Source of the DNA: Talpa occidentalis
Lineage: Eukaryota > Chordata > Mammalia > Eulipotyphla > Talpidae
Assembly (NCBI RefSeq): GCF_014898055.3
Contig: NW_023604295.1
Location: 139,530,676-139,594,675 of the forward strand
Reading direction: 5' to 3'
Length of the DNA stretch: 64,000 nt
The notes under the pieces were generated by a model, which saw only the letters and a list, made by a program, of their open reading frames with translations, searched no databases and was not told where the DNA came from. The stretch's first letter is position 1. Every line of letters begins with the position of its first letter. A program made the translations under genes and the position numbers. This document shows, piece by piece, positions 1-12,468 of the stretch.

Positions 1-3000
1 GTTTGTCTGGCATTTGCTTTTGTGTTACCACAGGTCTGGTGTATTTCAGATATATCTTCAGCCTAACTAGAACTAGATTAACATCTGTTTCTATATTATT
101 AATAGGACCACTCCTTTGGAACATGTTGAAAGGTTACTCAAGACCATGATGTGAAGATGCTTATTAGGGGACATTGCACCTAAATCGAAAATTTGTTCTT
201 TACTCTTGAAATTCTAAGAATCCTTAAAATAAAATGGCATAGTTCTATACAATCTAGAATGGTATGAGTTTTCTTAATGTCAACAGTTTAAATATTAGAA
301 TTACTTGGAATTAGTACTGTTTCTCTCTAGTGTAAGTGGAATAGTGATAGCTAGTGCTTGCTAAGGACTCAAGCAAGCACTTAAAAACAGGCAAACAAAT
401 CCCAAACACCCAAATAGCTTAACTTATCACAAGCAGGTCTTTAATATTTCATCATTTTTTTTGTTTTACAGATGACAAAGTTTATAGATGTTAATTTTTC
501 CTAGATCACAGTTCAGAATGGCAGAAGTGGAATTAAGCTCAGATTTTCTCTTCTCGAGTCTGTTATTTAAATGGCTGTCTCCCACTTGCCCCTCTAAAAA
601 ACCCAACCAACTGAGAACAAGCAAACATTCTCACTGTCTCCCTTTCAAGGAGAGTCATTGGTCTTACTAAAATGTCTCTTTCCTTTTCAGTGTAATCTTT
701 TAAAAGCTGCTTGTTTTAGTCAATCTCAGCTCTGGAGTGCATGGTATAAAACAGCATGTGTTCATGTCTCTGCCATCCAACTCTTGTTAGATGGCAAGAC
801 TTTCATTCCTGCTATGTGAAATAGCCATTCACCTGAAAAGGGCAGGCTTTATTCTGGAGAAGGGGAGCACACACCGCCGTGACTGCAGATGTAAGTGTCT
901 GCAGAGTCCTGCTACTGCAGCTAATGCCTACAGGGACCGATCCTAGGCCCACTAAAAACCGCTCTGTGGGTTTTAATCCCAAACTTCATTCAGCATTAAT
1001 ACTGCAGAGTCTCAACTAACATGTGACACGTGTGCCTTTGATACCACTGTTTCTTCCCCAAATACGGATACATTAAGAAATGGACAAGACTTCAACAAGT
1101 CACCACATTGTAGGTGAAGTGTGTGTTGAAAGATGAAATTTTTGCCTTTGGAATGAATGGGCCTCCTAGTATGTTATTGTGTTATTTAGGAACCTACATC
1201 CAGGCTGTGTGTGTTTGTGTGTGTGTGTGGGGGGGTGCATTTAGAAATTGACAGTGTCCCCTCACCCTATTCTAAGTGCATGGTCTCACCCTGAAAATCA
1301 GGCATGATAGAGCAATGTGGAGCAAATACTGCCTAAGCAGAACCATCCCAAATAAGAGGATAAAGTGGATAATGACTCCTCTCATGGGAGAGAAGAATTA
1401 GGGAGAGCAATGGTGAATGTGTTCCTCTAATGGAAACTCCTTCACCTAAAGGCAGATACAAACTAAGTATAACTTGCGATAACTTGGTTTGCAAGTTATG
1501 AGCTTGATTATGTCTGCTTGACATTTGGCCCTCCTGGTGTTCTAAGTCTTCTTTTGGAAGAGCAGGCATAGGCACTCATGCCAGCCACTTGTATAACCCT
1601 GGCACAAGTCAAACATATCAGGTGTGTGATGCACATAAGACTTGGGAATTGCATCTTATTTATGAACTTGAGACTTTTTTTTTAAAGTCTTGAAAAATTT
1701 CAGATTTTTTTTCTAGCACCTAGCTTCAGAATCTGACCTCACAAATTATAAGCAAAATCACCATGCACTGAATTCCATGGTGAATATGTCCATGTCCTCA
1801 TTGGAACACTTTGAACTTCTGTGTCCCCTTAGCTTTAGGGTCCTATATGGTTCTTTTCCCCCTAGTGTTTCCATTTAGGAAAGAATACACTAGGTTTAAT
1901 GTCTAATGCTATCAGAAAGTATTAGTCACCTTTGGTTTATTTTTATTTAAAAGACGCCAACCATAGGAAATGACATTAAATGTAAATTTTGAGGAATTAA
2001 CCAGTGAATGAGGAAAATGAGTTCCTTTAGATTTCTTTTTAAACAGTCGTTTCCTTTACTTTGTCACAGCTTTTATTTGTCATCAGGTAATTCCAGTTTA
2101 AGGAAAGCCATAGAAGTCATATCCCTTGGAACATAGGGGTTCTACTTTTAGGTTTTACCAAACTTTTGATGGTCTTTTACTAGGGTCACTGACTAGCAGA
2201 TTTGATTATTTATTAAATCATAGGTTAAGTTGTAAAACACCCCAAGTTTTCAAGCAATAAGCTAATGTAAAGCAAATCCTATTTAATTTTTTTTAAGGAA
2301 AAAATGAAAATGTTAGAGTACCTGCATCAGTTTGTACTTTCTTTCTATAAATGCTCACTCTGAATGCTGTCTGTGTGAGCAGGGTTTTTGTTGTTGTTGT
2401 TGTTACTATTGTTTTGAATCTTTCATAAAAATATTTTGCTAGAATCATCTCTTTGTTCCTTAGGAACCATCCATGAGAGAAGTTCCTGTTGGGATGTTAT
2501 GACAACTTTTTTAGTTTGTTTGCAGTTTGATATAGATGGATGGTTTCTCTTGATGAAAAATACATAATCTTTGTTGTCTCTTTCTCATAATGCTAGAAAC
2601 TTCAGATCTATATTTGTTATCGATTGTCAATAAGTTCCTGGACCTATGTACATGAGGACCAAACACTGAACACCAAGTGCTGAAACAGGGAAATGTTTTC
2701 ATTATCCAGATGATGACAGCTGAGATGGTGGGGACCCTAATCAAAGCCAGCACCCCAAAGAAGGGAGACATAGAGTTATTATAAGGAGGGACATGTGTTA
2801 GGTTCTGGGAGAACGCTAGTTTTTAAGGAAGTGCAAAATCATCAAAGGGCTTCAAGACTGAGGCATTTTGGTGCCCAGGAGGGCTGCGGATTTCAGTGAA
2901 CAAGGGTTATTCAGCCCAGTTGGTTTCTGCAAAAGAAGTTTCTTTATCATTATGTTAGGACCTTGGAAATAGAAGCTAAAGATCTAATCCTACAGCTTGC

Positions 3001-3096
3001 ATGAATAGATGTTTTTGCCCAGTACTTTAATTCTTATGCCCCTATATCTCAATTGTTACCTAAAAGATTCCAATAACTTTTGATGTGTAAGCATAT
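1..3096. other. Unique noncoding DNA, no gene seen
   Basis: AT-rich sequence without a recognisable gene, SINE or LINE. Open frames are 60-86 codons, in both strands, with no known motif, and fit chance. A short GT run followed by a G-run lies at about 1206-1236 and a (TTG)n run at about 2390-2406. The stretch around 2500-2780 is slightly richer in GC and has an 86-codon minus-strand frame with no similarity I recognise. Confidence 0.6.
1206..1236. repeat. GT microsatellite with adjoining G-run
   Basis: Short, imperfect (GT)n run interrupted by one TTT, then about seven G. Simple sequence; likely length-variable. Confidence 0.8.
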
Positions 3097-3099
3097 TGT

Positions 3100-3139
<40 letters not shown>

Positions 3140-3157
3140 AAGAGAGAGGGAGAGAGA

Positions 3158-3199
<42 letters not shown>
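3097..3199. repeat. Compound (TG)n(AG)n microsatellite
   Basis: About 27 bp of TG repeat passes directly into about 76 bp of AG repeat with a few AA and GG interruptions. The two apparent ORFs across it (runs of VCVC and RERE, or LSLSLS and THTHTH) are translations of simple sequence, not genes. The AG part is a homopurine/homopyrimidine mirror tract and the TG part alternates purine and pyrimidine. Confidence 0.97.
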
Positions 3200-3202
<3 letters not shown>

Positions 3203-4880
3203 TTTTGCTTTGGAGGGCTCCTTACACAGATTTTGTTCAATTGTAGCTACTTAAACATAAATATATCCTTGGAATGTTTTCTTTATACTTTCCTCTACCT
3301 TTTTAAAGAACTGTGTACAAATTAAATAAAATGACAAAATACAGAAATGCAACTTTTGAATACATTGCATTTATAAAATTTCTAACAATTTGAGTTACTT
3401 ATTAGGTAATAAGCCTAGTGTCACAATTTACAATATATTGATAAATATTTGAGCATCAGTTTATTTCCTAGTTTTAAATCTTGAGACTGTCAGGTTTAAG
3501 TGAATGTCCCTCAAATTATTTGTCCCTCAAAATGATTCTTTGTCCGTGGATTAAATGTCTATCTAGTTCGACAAACATGCAACAAGTTTGATTCAAAAAG
3601 AAATATTACAGCTTCCTCTGACACTCAACCTCTTCCACAACAGCTTATCCCAAAATCAAAAATGCTTTTCTGTATCACAGTGACTCTAGTAGCTACATGT
3701 GTGGTGATATGCTTTTAGTTTTTTGAGTAAATTTTATCATTTTTTTTTCTTTCCCCAATGATTGCTCCAGGCAAATTCTGATGATTGTTTTGACTTCAGT
3801 GGTTCGATTTTCAATGCCTCTAGTGTTCCCTTTGACATTTCCTAGAACACTGTATAGATTTGTGCAGAGAATACTTTCCTCTCTGAGCTTCTGAATAAAC
3901 CAGCGGAGGCTTTGTCCTGTCGTTAAGCTCACACTAAGTCCTTGCCCTAAGCACCTATAGCATTGAAAACATCTTTGTTTTCAAGCATTGCTTTGTTTCC
4001 TATCATATTATTTAATCCCCACAGTCAGTTCTTTCCTGAACTAGAATAAAGATGTAAATTATTTCTACATAATTCAGAAGTAATTAAATTGAACATGGTG
4101 ACCTAAGAAAAATATGACCATGTTGGATTCTCACATTCCTTGACCTGATTTTAGGTTTCAATGAACCAAACACAAAGTGTGGCTGAATTAAAGATGGTGG
4201 GGGTGAAGGGAAATGGTATGGAGAATCTCAAACCTTTAGGTTTCTTTCTTTAGATTCAGAGATGATTTATTTTCTTGTTTCCTTAAAAAAAATCTTTCTT
4301 GCAATCTGCTATGCTGTTGTGTGAGCTATGGTTGAAGACACATGGATACATCAAAAGTCAATCTATTAGGTTGAAAGAGAGAATTTACAAAATCAAACCT
4401 AATGAAACCAAATAGGGTAGAATAAAATGAAATACAGTAGAAAAGGTAGAAATACATTACACATAAAAAGAATCAAAGTTCAGTAAATGTTCATTTCAGT
4501 TATATGTGCTCATGTATAAAGACTGAAAAACTCATGTGGTGCTCATGTGGTTGTGTACTGGTAAAATATCTTTCTGCCTATAGAATAGAATCAAAATATC
4601 TCAAAAGTTACTGACAAACCATGTCAGGCACATTATTTTTATCATATGATCCACTAGTAGTTCAGTGCCTGGAGAAAGCATTCATCTATATTATATTAGC
4701 AATCTCAGGATTAGTTATAGTATCAGAAATGCATTAAGTTTTATATAAGATCTATCATATTCTTAGCTCTAACCCTAAGCTGTAATCATAAGTAGTTCAG
4801 ACTTAAAAATCTCCCAGGCTACATCTTTAAATCTGAGGCTCTAGCAGGAAGCCCGAAGTAAATCACAAGTCGCCATCAAT
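3200..4880. other. Unique noncoding DNA, no gene seen
   Basis: AT-rich sequence without a repeat I can name. A 79-codon minus-strand frame at 3693-3932 has no recognised domain and no supporting gene structure; I treat it as chance. Confidence 0.55.
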
Positions 4881-7200
4881 ATCCCATTCAAAAATATTGG
4901 TTGAAAATTTCCTCTGTTCCAGGCAATAATTTGGATACTGGAGATATGGCTTTGGATACGTCTATTGAATATATATTCTAATGGAGAAGACAGGCAATAA
5001 ATAACAGGAAAGTCAATTTTGATATGTGGTGATATAAAGAATAAAGGTAATAAATAAATATGATGTAATTCAAGGTAATAATGACAAGATCAAAAAGAAA
5101 CTACACAAAAAATTGATGACTGTAACCGTGGCAGGTTATTTTAGGTATGATACACTCTCCGTGCTTCCCTGGCACCTATTAAGGAAAAAATGCAGTATCT
5201 GACAGAGAAATCATATGTTTGAAGGTGGAGGTGAGCTGGTGAGCTGCCTTGTGGATGGTGAATAAACCAATGTGGCTGAATCCTGGCTAGGATTGTGATA
5301 CAAGTAAAAATAGAGGCAGAACCCAGGGCAACTGGAGTTTGTTTTAATTTGGTAGGAGTTTGGCTTATTGTTTTGCATGGATGTAAGCAATGGCAGGATT
5401 TTGAAGATTTTGAACAGAGTGATATGATCTACCCACTATTTATAGCTGTGGGAAGAACTGACCCAGGAGGATGAGGAGGGAGATGAGTAAGAAGTCTCTA
5501 CAACTTATCCAAAAATGAGTTAAAATGTTTAAGAACAAGATAAAACCTTGTCAGAGGGATGCTGTCAAAATTGGGGTAAGTGTTCAGATTTGGCCTCTGT
5601 TTTGTGAGTAGAGCTGAAAGAACTACTTGATTCGGAATGAGAAAAGGAAAGAAGACAAAAAAAATTTTCCTAGATATTTGGCCCAATTAAATGGTGCTAC
5701 CATTAAGATGGAGAAAAGTGTCAGCAAGTCAGGTTTGTTTTTCAATCTTTAAATAGTCCATTGTGAAGAAAAGACAGAGTTAAAAGTTCTATTTTAAGCT
5801 TCATAATTTGGAAATATCTGTTACATTTCCAAGTTGAGATGTCAAGTAGACATTTTTGTACATGAGTGGAGATGATTTCAAATGTAGGAGTCAAGATTAT
5901 ATGTATATAATCATTTTGTTCCTAAGTTTCAAACTTCGATTTCTGAATTATTCATCCAGAATTTCTTAAACTAGTCTCTCTCCAAGGATCTTAACCTACG
6001 GCAAAGACACAAAACTGACTTTTTGATTAATTTGTCATAATTTCTTATTAATTTGTCCACTCATTCATTTATCAAATATGTATCGAAATGGTATTTTTAA
6101 ATGTGGGACTCAAAAGAGAGAAACTGAATATAAGAGGAGGGAAAGATGATTAAGCACTGAGGCCTTGAGCACTCTGGCATGGAACAGTCTGAAAAAGGAG
6201 TGTACAAAGAAGTCTGAAAAGGGAGAAGCCAATTATTTACTCAGAAAACCAGAATTGGGTGGAAAACACTTTAAGAAGGAGAGGTGATTAAAAGTGATGA
6301 CCTGATATAAGTCACCAGCGACCTTGACAAGATCAGTCTCTGTGGGACTGGACCTGAGGACAATCTTGTTGGCGTGGAGTCAGGAGACAGTGGGTGGTGA
6401 GGAGTCAACAATGGGGATTGTTGGTATAGACACATTTTTTAAGGCATATTACTCTTAACACAATTGAAACCAGGCTTTAGTTGCATGTAGTTAAAAAAAA
6501 AAAAGAGACCGAGTACTTTTTTAAATGGGAGATACTTGCATCTTGATAGGAGAATATTAACAGAGAAGGAAAAAGCCAATAATATGGGAGAAAAAAAATA
6601 AATGTATTTACAGTATTTTGTTTAGCAAGAGGGCTGGAGGCCACACAAATGAAGGGATGGATGTGGATGGGAGTAGGAAAGTTTATCCAGCATGTTATAC
6701 TAAAGAAAACAGAGTGTGTAAGTGAAGATACAGTGAAAATATATTAAAAAAAAACCCAACAACTCAACAGTAAAACAAGAGGGATGGTTGACTGTGTTAG
6801 ATTTGTAAAAAAGGAGAAGCTGTAAGATATTTTATTAGAGAAAAAAGGAAAGCAAATTGGCCAGGAAAACTTTGATTAAGATGGCTGAATAATGTTGGGG
6901 ACACACTCAAAATTTTGGGCTCAAATCTGTATTAAAGTCAATCATGTTGACTTATTTTTCTCCATTTACTTTTGGCCATGTGGGTACGACGTAGAAAGAG
7001 ATCTGGATGGAACCAGGTAGGGTGTTGCTAGGTGGGAATGATAGGGGGAGAGAGGCAGAAAAGTGTTGAAGCTGCATGTGAAGGAGTAATTGTGGTATTC
7101 ACTACAATGACATCTGAGTAGTTTGAGAAGTGAAGTAATTTCTACGTGTAAAGTTGGGATATTGGGGTTCCTATGATATCGCTGTTGCTTCATTTTGTTT
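4880..7200 (+). repeat. Ancient mammalian interspersed repeat, family not named
   Basis: The sequence follows in order a consensus I recall from many mammalian genomes: a start resembling 'caggcactg..ctggggatac', an 'ataaataaataaatatg' stretch, 'gatatgatct', 'gagatgtcaagtaga', 'ccttgacaag.tcag' and 'gggagatattaac'. It is heavily diverged and has small insertions, including A-runs near 6490 and 6745. The order is kept over about 2.3 kb, so it appears to be one old insertion. I cannot give the Repbase name with confidence. No open frame of note remains. Confidence 0.5.
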
Positions 7201-8285
7201 CACTCTCTGTGTAGTTTCTGAGTGTTGCATTGGCTTATCCAGAAAAGTCAGAATGCATTATGACTTTTCCCACCACCCAGAGAACACCACCGCACCCAGT
7301 TGAGTGTGGTCTCCTGTCAGACATGAACTTTATCACTCAGCCTGGCCCTTGCTCTTGGTTTTCTCTAAACCTTTGTTATTACCTGAGCTGCCTCTGTTAC
7401 TGACACCCAGTAGTGGAGTCTTGACACTGTCCTGAAGGAGAGGATCTCAGTCAGCACTTTGGTGCAGGCTATTGGGAAGCAGGACCTTCAGGCTGTAGCT
7501 CTTAAGACACAAAAGGAGACCTTCCCTGAGGAGCAAATCTCAGCATCCCCAGGGCCAGTGAAGAGTTTGTTACTCTCTTATAATGCTCGTGGAGGCAAGC
7601 TCCATTGCCTTCCAGAGCAAGGTGTTGCTGTTCCACATGGGGGTGCCATCCCCATATGGAAATCTTAAAAGTTGTGGTGCTAGATAGGGGTCAAAGTCTT
7701 CAACCCTCAAAGGTGGAAACAGCTGGGAATTGGGGCCTTCTTTGTTTTATGTTGTTGTGTATATGGGGGTAAGGTTTATGGTGAGAGTACCCGGTTTTTC
7801 TTACCCATTTTAACATGGATTTTTTTCTTGTTTGTCCAATGTGTAGAATTTGGGTCAGCTAGTTTCTGGATTTCTTTCAGAAGGAATTATTCTGTGTATT
7901 GCTCTATATTTGGTATATCCACAGGAGGAAGATTTTATTTTTAGATAACCTCCTCCATTGTCAACATGGACTGGAGCCTCTCCAGTTTAAGCAAGAATGT
8001 GAAGGGCACTATCAGAGACAAGGATCATACAAAAACAGACGTTGTTCTGGATTTTGCTGAGCAATATTTCGCCAACTGCTACCTTAGAATAATGCATGGT
8101 ACATAGTAGATAATAGATGAATTTTCCTCCTGTATTATAAAACTCATTGATTTTTATGCTTGTCTTTGAAAGAGACACTTATAATGATTAAATTTTTGAC
8201 TATAAAATTTTTTGATTATATGAATAAAATAATATTTTCCAAATTCCTGCTAAGAACATTTAGTCATTAAAAAATTGTTGATTCA
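7200..8285. other. Noncoding DNA with a GC-richer patch, origin unclear
   Basis: 7230-7700 is richer in GC than its flanks and carries a 69-codon plus-strand frame (7459-7668) with no domain I recognise. It could be a piece of an old LTR element or of an L1 5' region, but I cannot match it. About 8085-8130 weakly resembles the 3' end of an L2 LINE ('ggtacatagtagat'). Confidence 0.35.
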
Positions 8286-8556
8286 GGGCCTCCTTGGTGG
8301 CACAGTGGGTTGAGCACAGTGCTGTGAAGCTGTCTGCAGCTTCTGCAGTGCAGGTTTGATTCCCAGCCAGCCAGGGAGATTTCCATATGGTGTGGCAGAC
8401 CTCTCCTGTCTTGCCTGCTGCTCCCTTAAGCAGTGCTTTTGGTCTGTCTGCCTGCTCTGCTCCCCACTCTGTCTCTGGTGAATCCTTTTACCCTCCTGCG
8501 CCTCTGGCTTGTACCCCAGCTATTGTATAAATAAAAAATAAATCTTTTAAAAAAAA
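8286..8556 (+). repeat. tRNA-like SINE (Vic-1-like), full length
   Basis: Starts with GGGCCTCCTTGGTGGCACAG and ends with ATAAATAAAAAATAAATCTTTT plus A-run. The interior has the family blocks 'cagacctctcctgtct', 'ctgctcccttaagcagtg' and 'tctctggtgaatcctttta'. TGATTCA flanks it on the left (8279-8285) and right (8562-8568), a likely target-site duplication. It belongs to the 'cagtggttgagc' head group. Confidence 0.9.
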
Positions 8557-9890
8557 CCTGCTGATTCATGATCAACTTAGTAGTCCTCATAACTGTTTGA
8601 TTTTTTTTTTTAATAGTGGTTTTTGTTCTCCTAAACTTTGTCTGAGACTATCCTGAAATTTTTGTTTCTAACATTTATTAAATTTACTAACATATGAAAT
8701 TTTTTTGTATATTTCAAGGTCTGTCCAACCATCCAACTCATGACATTTTCTAATATCTTCATTATTTAAATAATTTCAAAACATTTCCAAGTGTGTGAAA
8801 GCAAAAAAAAAAAAAAAAAGCTACTACCTAAGTGATACCAATTATAAAGAAAACATAATTTTATACTTTTAAAATGTTACTGAATTACAAATTATGGTTG
8901 TTAGTATCAACATTACATTATTTTGCTTTAAATATTAATTCACACATACCGTAATATAAAACACAAAATTGAAGTTGAATATTGTCCAATAAGCTTGTTT
9001 TTTGGTGCATTAATTTCATTATGTAGTGGAAATAGATTAACCCCTAGTTTTTCTTAAGTCTCTAAATTTCAACTTTCCTTTAACAATTTATTTTTTTCAT
9101 ATTTAGCTATTTTTCCATCAATTGGACAGTCTTTCAATCCTTACCAAGACATTAATAGAGTTTTTAACATTTTATAGGTCTCAAACCCCTTGAGAATCTG
9201 ATGAAATCGCTCTTTAATAGTGAAGCAAAGCTTACATATAAAGGGATTTATAACACAATTGCAACAACTGTACAAGCGCCTGTGAATTCTATCTGTGTAT
9301 TACTTAGGATTCAGAGATTCAAGTTTAATGACACACTTCTTTAATACTTACCTAAAATAGTGTTTATAGCTGTCCTAGAAATTTATTCTCATTGGAATAA
9401 TTTCTTAGCAAGAACTTCAGTTCTATATAACATTGTCTAAAAATGTATGATTTTTATTTTTGGTCTGACTTTCATGGTCAGATATTTCATCAAATTATTC
9501 ACCATTATTTTAATTTTTATTCCATTTTGATCCTGCATATTTTCTTTCAATCCTGGGTAATACTCATTGTCCAATTTCCTTGCTATCATTTGTGGTTATC
9601 AAAAGTGACTGGAGATAGCTATTAAAACTGTGGGCCAGAGTTCTCATATTCCAGTTTCTGATCAAATATCAGGATCTACCCTGATGTTGAGCAAATCTTT
9701 ACTTTCTTTGCCACATATCGATGTGCAGCTGTTCAAAAGTGTTTGAAGTCCTCTTAATTTTTCTACATAAGAAATTATTAGTTATGAGGGATGAAAATAA
9801 TAAAAAAGAGAAATGAACACTGTCTTCCATTGTGTTTATATTATAAATAGGAGTGCAGAAAGGAAAAAAAAAAAGGTCTTTATGAGAAAT
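8557..9890. other. AT-rich noncoding DNA, nothing recognised
   Basis: Very AT-rich. A run of 17 A at 8803-8819 could be simple sequence or the tail of an old retrocopy, but no matching insert is recognisable upstream. Open frames are 60-81 codons without motifs. Confidence 0.6.
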
Positions 9891-11160
9891 CAGCTTGAGT
9901 CATTCATCCATTCATTTCTTCTACAAATACCTATTGATGGTTTACTGTGTGCCACATACTCTTCCAAGTGTCATAGATCCAGCAGTGAGTGGGATAAACA
10001 AAATGCTTTCCCTATTGGCACTTATATTCAAGTGATTTGTAGAAAGGGGACTAGGTGAATCTCAGCAGAAAGCTAAGCTTTATCTTAGGTGACAATAAGG
10101 CTGAACACTGATGATATGTAACATCTGTCATGGGAGACTGGGTAAGGGCAGAATATTTCAAGCAGGAGGAACTGCTATGCAGAATATTTCAAGTACTTAT
10201 GATATAAACTTGGAGGATTTGTGGAGTTCTGTGTAGCTGGAGCACAGTAAGCAAAAAGTGCAGAATAGATTGGTGGAAAAAGGAAGTAAGATCATGTACA
10301 GCTTTGTGACACAGGATACAGACTGGGATTTTATTCTGAGTCATTCACAATCTACTGAACAATCTAAGCAGGCTATTGATAGAATCAGTTTTATAATTTA
10401 AAAAGATCCCTCTGGCTGCTCTGTGCAGAAAAGGCGTAATTCTGAATTGGTGACTGCACATTGCAGTATTTGCATCTCTAAGTGAAAACAATACTATTTC
10501 TACTTTCAGAATTAAAAACAAAATTCATATTTAAAAAAGATTTCTAAAAAGTGGATTGGGCCTCCCTGGTGGCACAAGGGGTTGAGATGCAACCTATGAA
10601 GCTGTCCGCAGCCTCTGTAGCACGTGTTCAATCCCCGGCCGGCCAGGGAGCTACCCACATGGCGCAGCAGACCTCTCCTGGCTCACCCGCTGCTCCCTTC
10701 AGCAGTGTACTTTGTGGATCTACCTGTGCTGTTCCCTACTCTGTTTCTGGTGAATCCTCTCACTGCGCTGTGCACCCCCCCACCCATGCCTCTGGCCTGT
10801 ATCCCAGGTCTTGTGTGCATAAATAAATAAATCTTTTAAAAAATAAATAAAAAGTGGATTGCACAAAGTAAGTGCTATATAATTTATCTGTTTATTAACT
10901 AGTAAGGAAACTACCTTAAGAGAGAACATCAGCTGGGAGGCTACTACAGATAAGTATAGACAAAAATCATATTTTGCCTTGAAGTAGAATTTGTGGAGAA
11001 CACAGGAAAGCAATTCATTTAATAAAGTACTTCATTTTTTCAGGAGAGGGGAGATTGTCAGTATTTCATAGATTTATCAAGAGTGGTAGGGAGAAAAGAG
11101 CTCTCCCATTGCTAGCACCTTTCATAGTATGGCATACCTGGAGAAGAACAGATTCGAGAG
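9890..11160 (+). repeat. Second copy of the ancient repeat seen at 4.9-7.2 kb, split by a SINE
   Basis: Recalled family blocks occur in order: 'cattcatccattcatt', 'ttactgtgtgccacatactc', 'tttcaagcaggaggaact', 'ggattttattctgag', 'aaaaagatccctctggctg', then, beyond the SINE at 10558-10849, 'gggaggctactacag'. Same orientation as the 4.9 kb copy but mainly an earlier part of the consensus. The family name is uncertain. Confidence 0.5.
10558..10849 (+). repeat. tRNA-like SINE (Vic-1-like), full length
   Basis: Head GGGCCTCCCTGGTGGCACAA followed by 'ggggttgagatgcaacct', so it belongs to the 'aaggggtt' head group. It ends in 'aaataaataaatctttt' plus an AAATAAATAA stretch. An 11 bp direct repeat AAAAGTGGATT flanks it (10547-10557 and 10850-10860), so the boundaries are clear. 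Two overlapping plus-strand frames (91 and 68 codons) are SINE translations, not genes. It sits inside the ancient repeat. Confidence 0.95.
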
Positions 11161-12168
11161 GTCTGGTTGTTAGAAGGTGGGCACACAGAAGAATCTAGCA
11201 ATGCATGATGTCAAGTATGAAGTTAAATACGTCACTGAGGAGCTCTGGGAAGTGATTAGGGAAATAGACCAGGGCAAAGTCTTGACATGGTTACATTTAG
11301 AAGCAAAGCAGAGAATGCTCACCGACCATATTGCTTGTGGCTGCCACAGCACAGATGTCTTCTTCTTGGACCCAGCCCCTGTCCCCCCCGTGGGGATCCT
11401 TTTGTGCCCTGCTCTGATCAGCTGACCCTTTGTGCATTTCTCAGGTCACACATGTTCAACTCCACATTTATTATCAGCCAGTGCCTCAGCTTTCTGTGAT
11501 CTTGTGCCTGAACTAGATGGTTCTCATATCTGCCCATTTGCTAACCTAAACATGGGGATCCTTGATCCTGAGTGTGGTCTCCTGGTGTTCCTAAGTCTTC
11601 ATTACAACTCCTAAACTCATGGTGTTCATTCTACTCCTTAGAAATACCATGATTATCTCTAAGCAGGGGGAGGAGGGTGCATAGAATTTTAAAAAGTGCT
11701 TCCCAAAGAGTAATGATCTCAACGAAAGAATCTTTCTAGGTTTCCTTCACAGTGGGTCTAAGGCAGAGCTCAAAATGTATTTTAATAAGTTCTCTAGAAG
11801 AATTAGGTAAATCTGGACCAAGGATCAAATTTTGAGAAATGCTGTTACGAGATACACAACATTGTTTTCTCTGAGATAAAGGATTTAGCTAAATCTTAGC
11901 AACATCAAAGCTACTTCTGTCTGGGAGAGGATGAGGGTAAGGTAGAAAATTTTATTCTTCACAGGTGAGAATCTCATAGGAGAAAACAGAGGGACTCTGA
12001 GGTGCCATTTTCACTGAAACTGTACATAAGACAAAGCACAGATCACATCCTTAAGAGGACATACCAGTCATTGAATTGTCAACATGAAACTTTTTTACCA
12101 AGACAAGCAAACTGATTTTTATGAATGTGGCCCAGTATGACATATGGCAAGACTGAGTGATGCAAGAC
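11160..12168. other. Unique noncoding DNA
   Basis: Mixed composition. Overlapping frames on both strands at 11170-11614 (60-82 codons) contradict each other and carry no known motif. No repeat recognised. Confidence 0.5.
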
Positions 12169-12184
12169 AAGGCCTCTCATTTCT

Positions 12185-12452
12185 TTTTTTTTTTTTTTAG
12201 ATTTATTTATTTATTTATACAAGCGCTGGCTACAGTGAGAAGCGCGGGAGGGTGAGAGAATTCACCAGAGCCAGAGCAGGGTGCAGAACAGGCAGACTGA
12301 CGAAGTATACTGCAGAGGGGAGCAGCAGGCGGCAGGAGAGGTCTGTGCACCATGTGGGACCTTCGCCTGGCGGCCAGGGATTGAACCGGCTGCAGAGGCT
12401 GTGGGCAGCTTCGCAACCCAGCGATCAACCGCTGCGCCACGGGGGAGGCCCA
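12185..12452 (-). repeat. tRNA-like SINE (Vic-1-like), full length, young-looking
   Basis: On the plus strand it reads poly-T, 'agatttatttatttattta', the SINE body, then 'gcgccacgggggaggcc', so the element is on the minus strand. A perfect 16 bp direct repeat AAGGCCTCTCATTTCT flanks it (12169-12184 and 12453-12468). Several CpGs remain in the body. With the exact duplication this suggests a recent insertion. The 88-, 87-, 72- and most of the 128-codon frames here are translations of the SINE. Confidence 0.96.
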
Positions 12453-12468
12453 AAGGCCTCTCATTTCT

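Noticed and set aside
3049..3325. Arg-Glu and Leu-Ser rich frames
   Set aside because: Translations of the TG/AG microsatellite.
8803..8819. A-run as tail of a processed pseudogene
   Set aside because: No recognisable insert upstream and no flanking direct repeat found. The same holds for the A-runs at 30064 and 57637.
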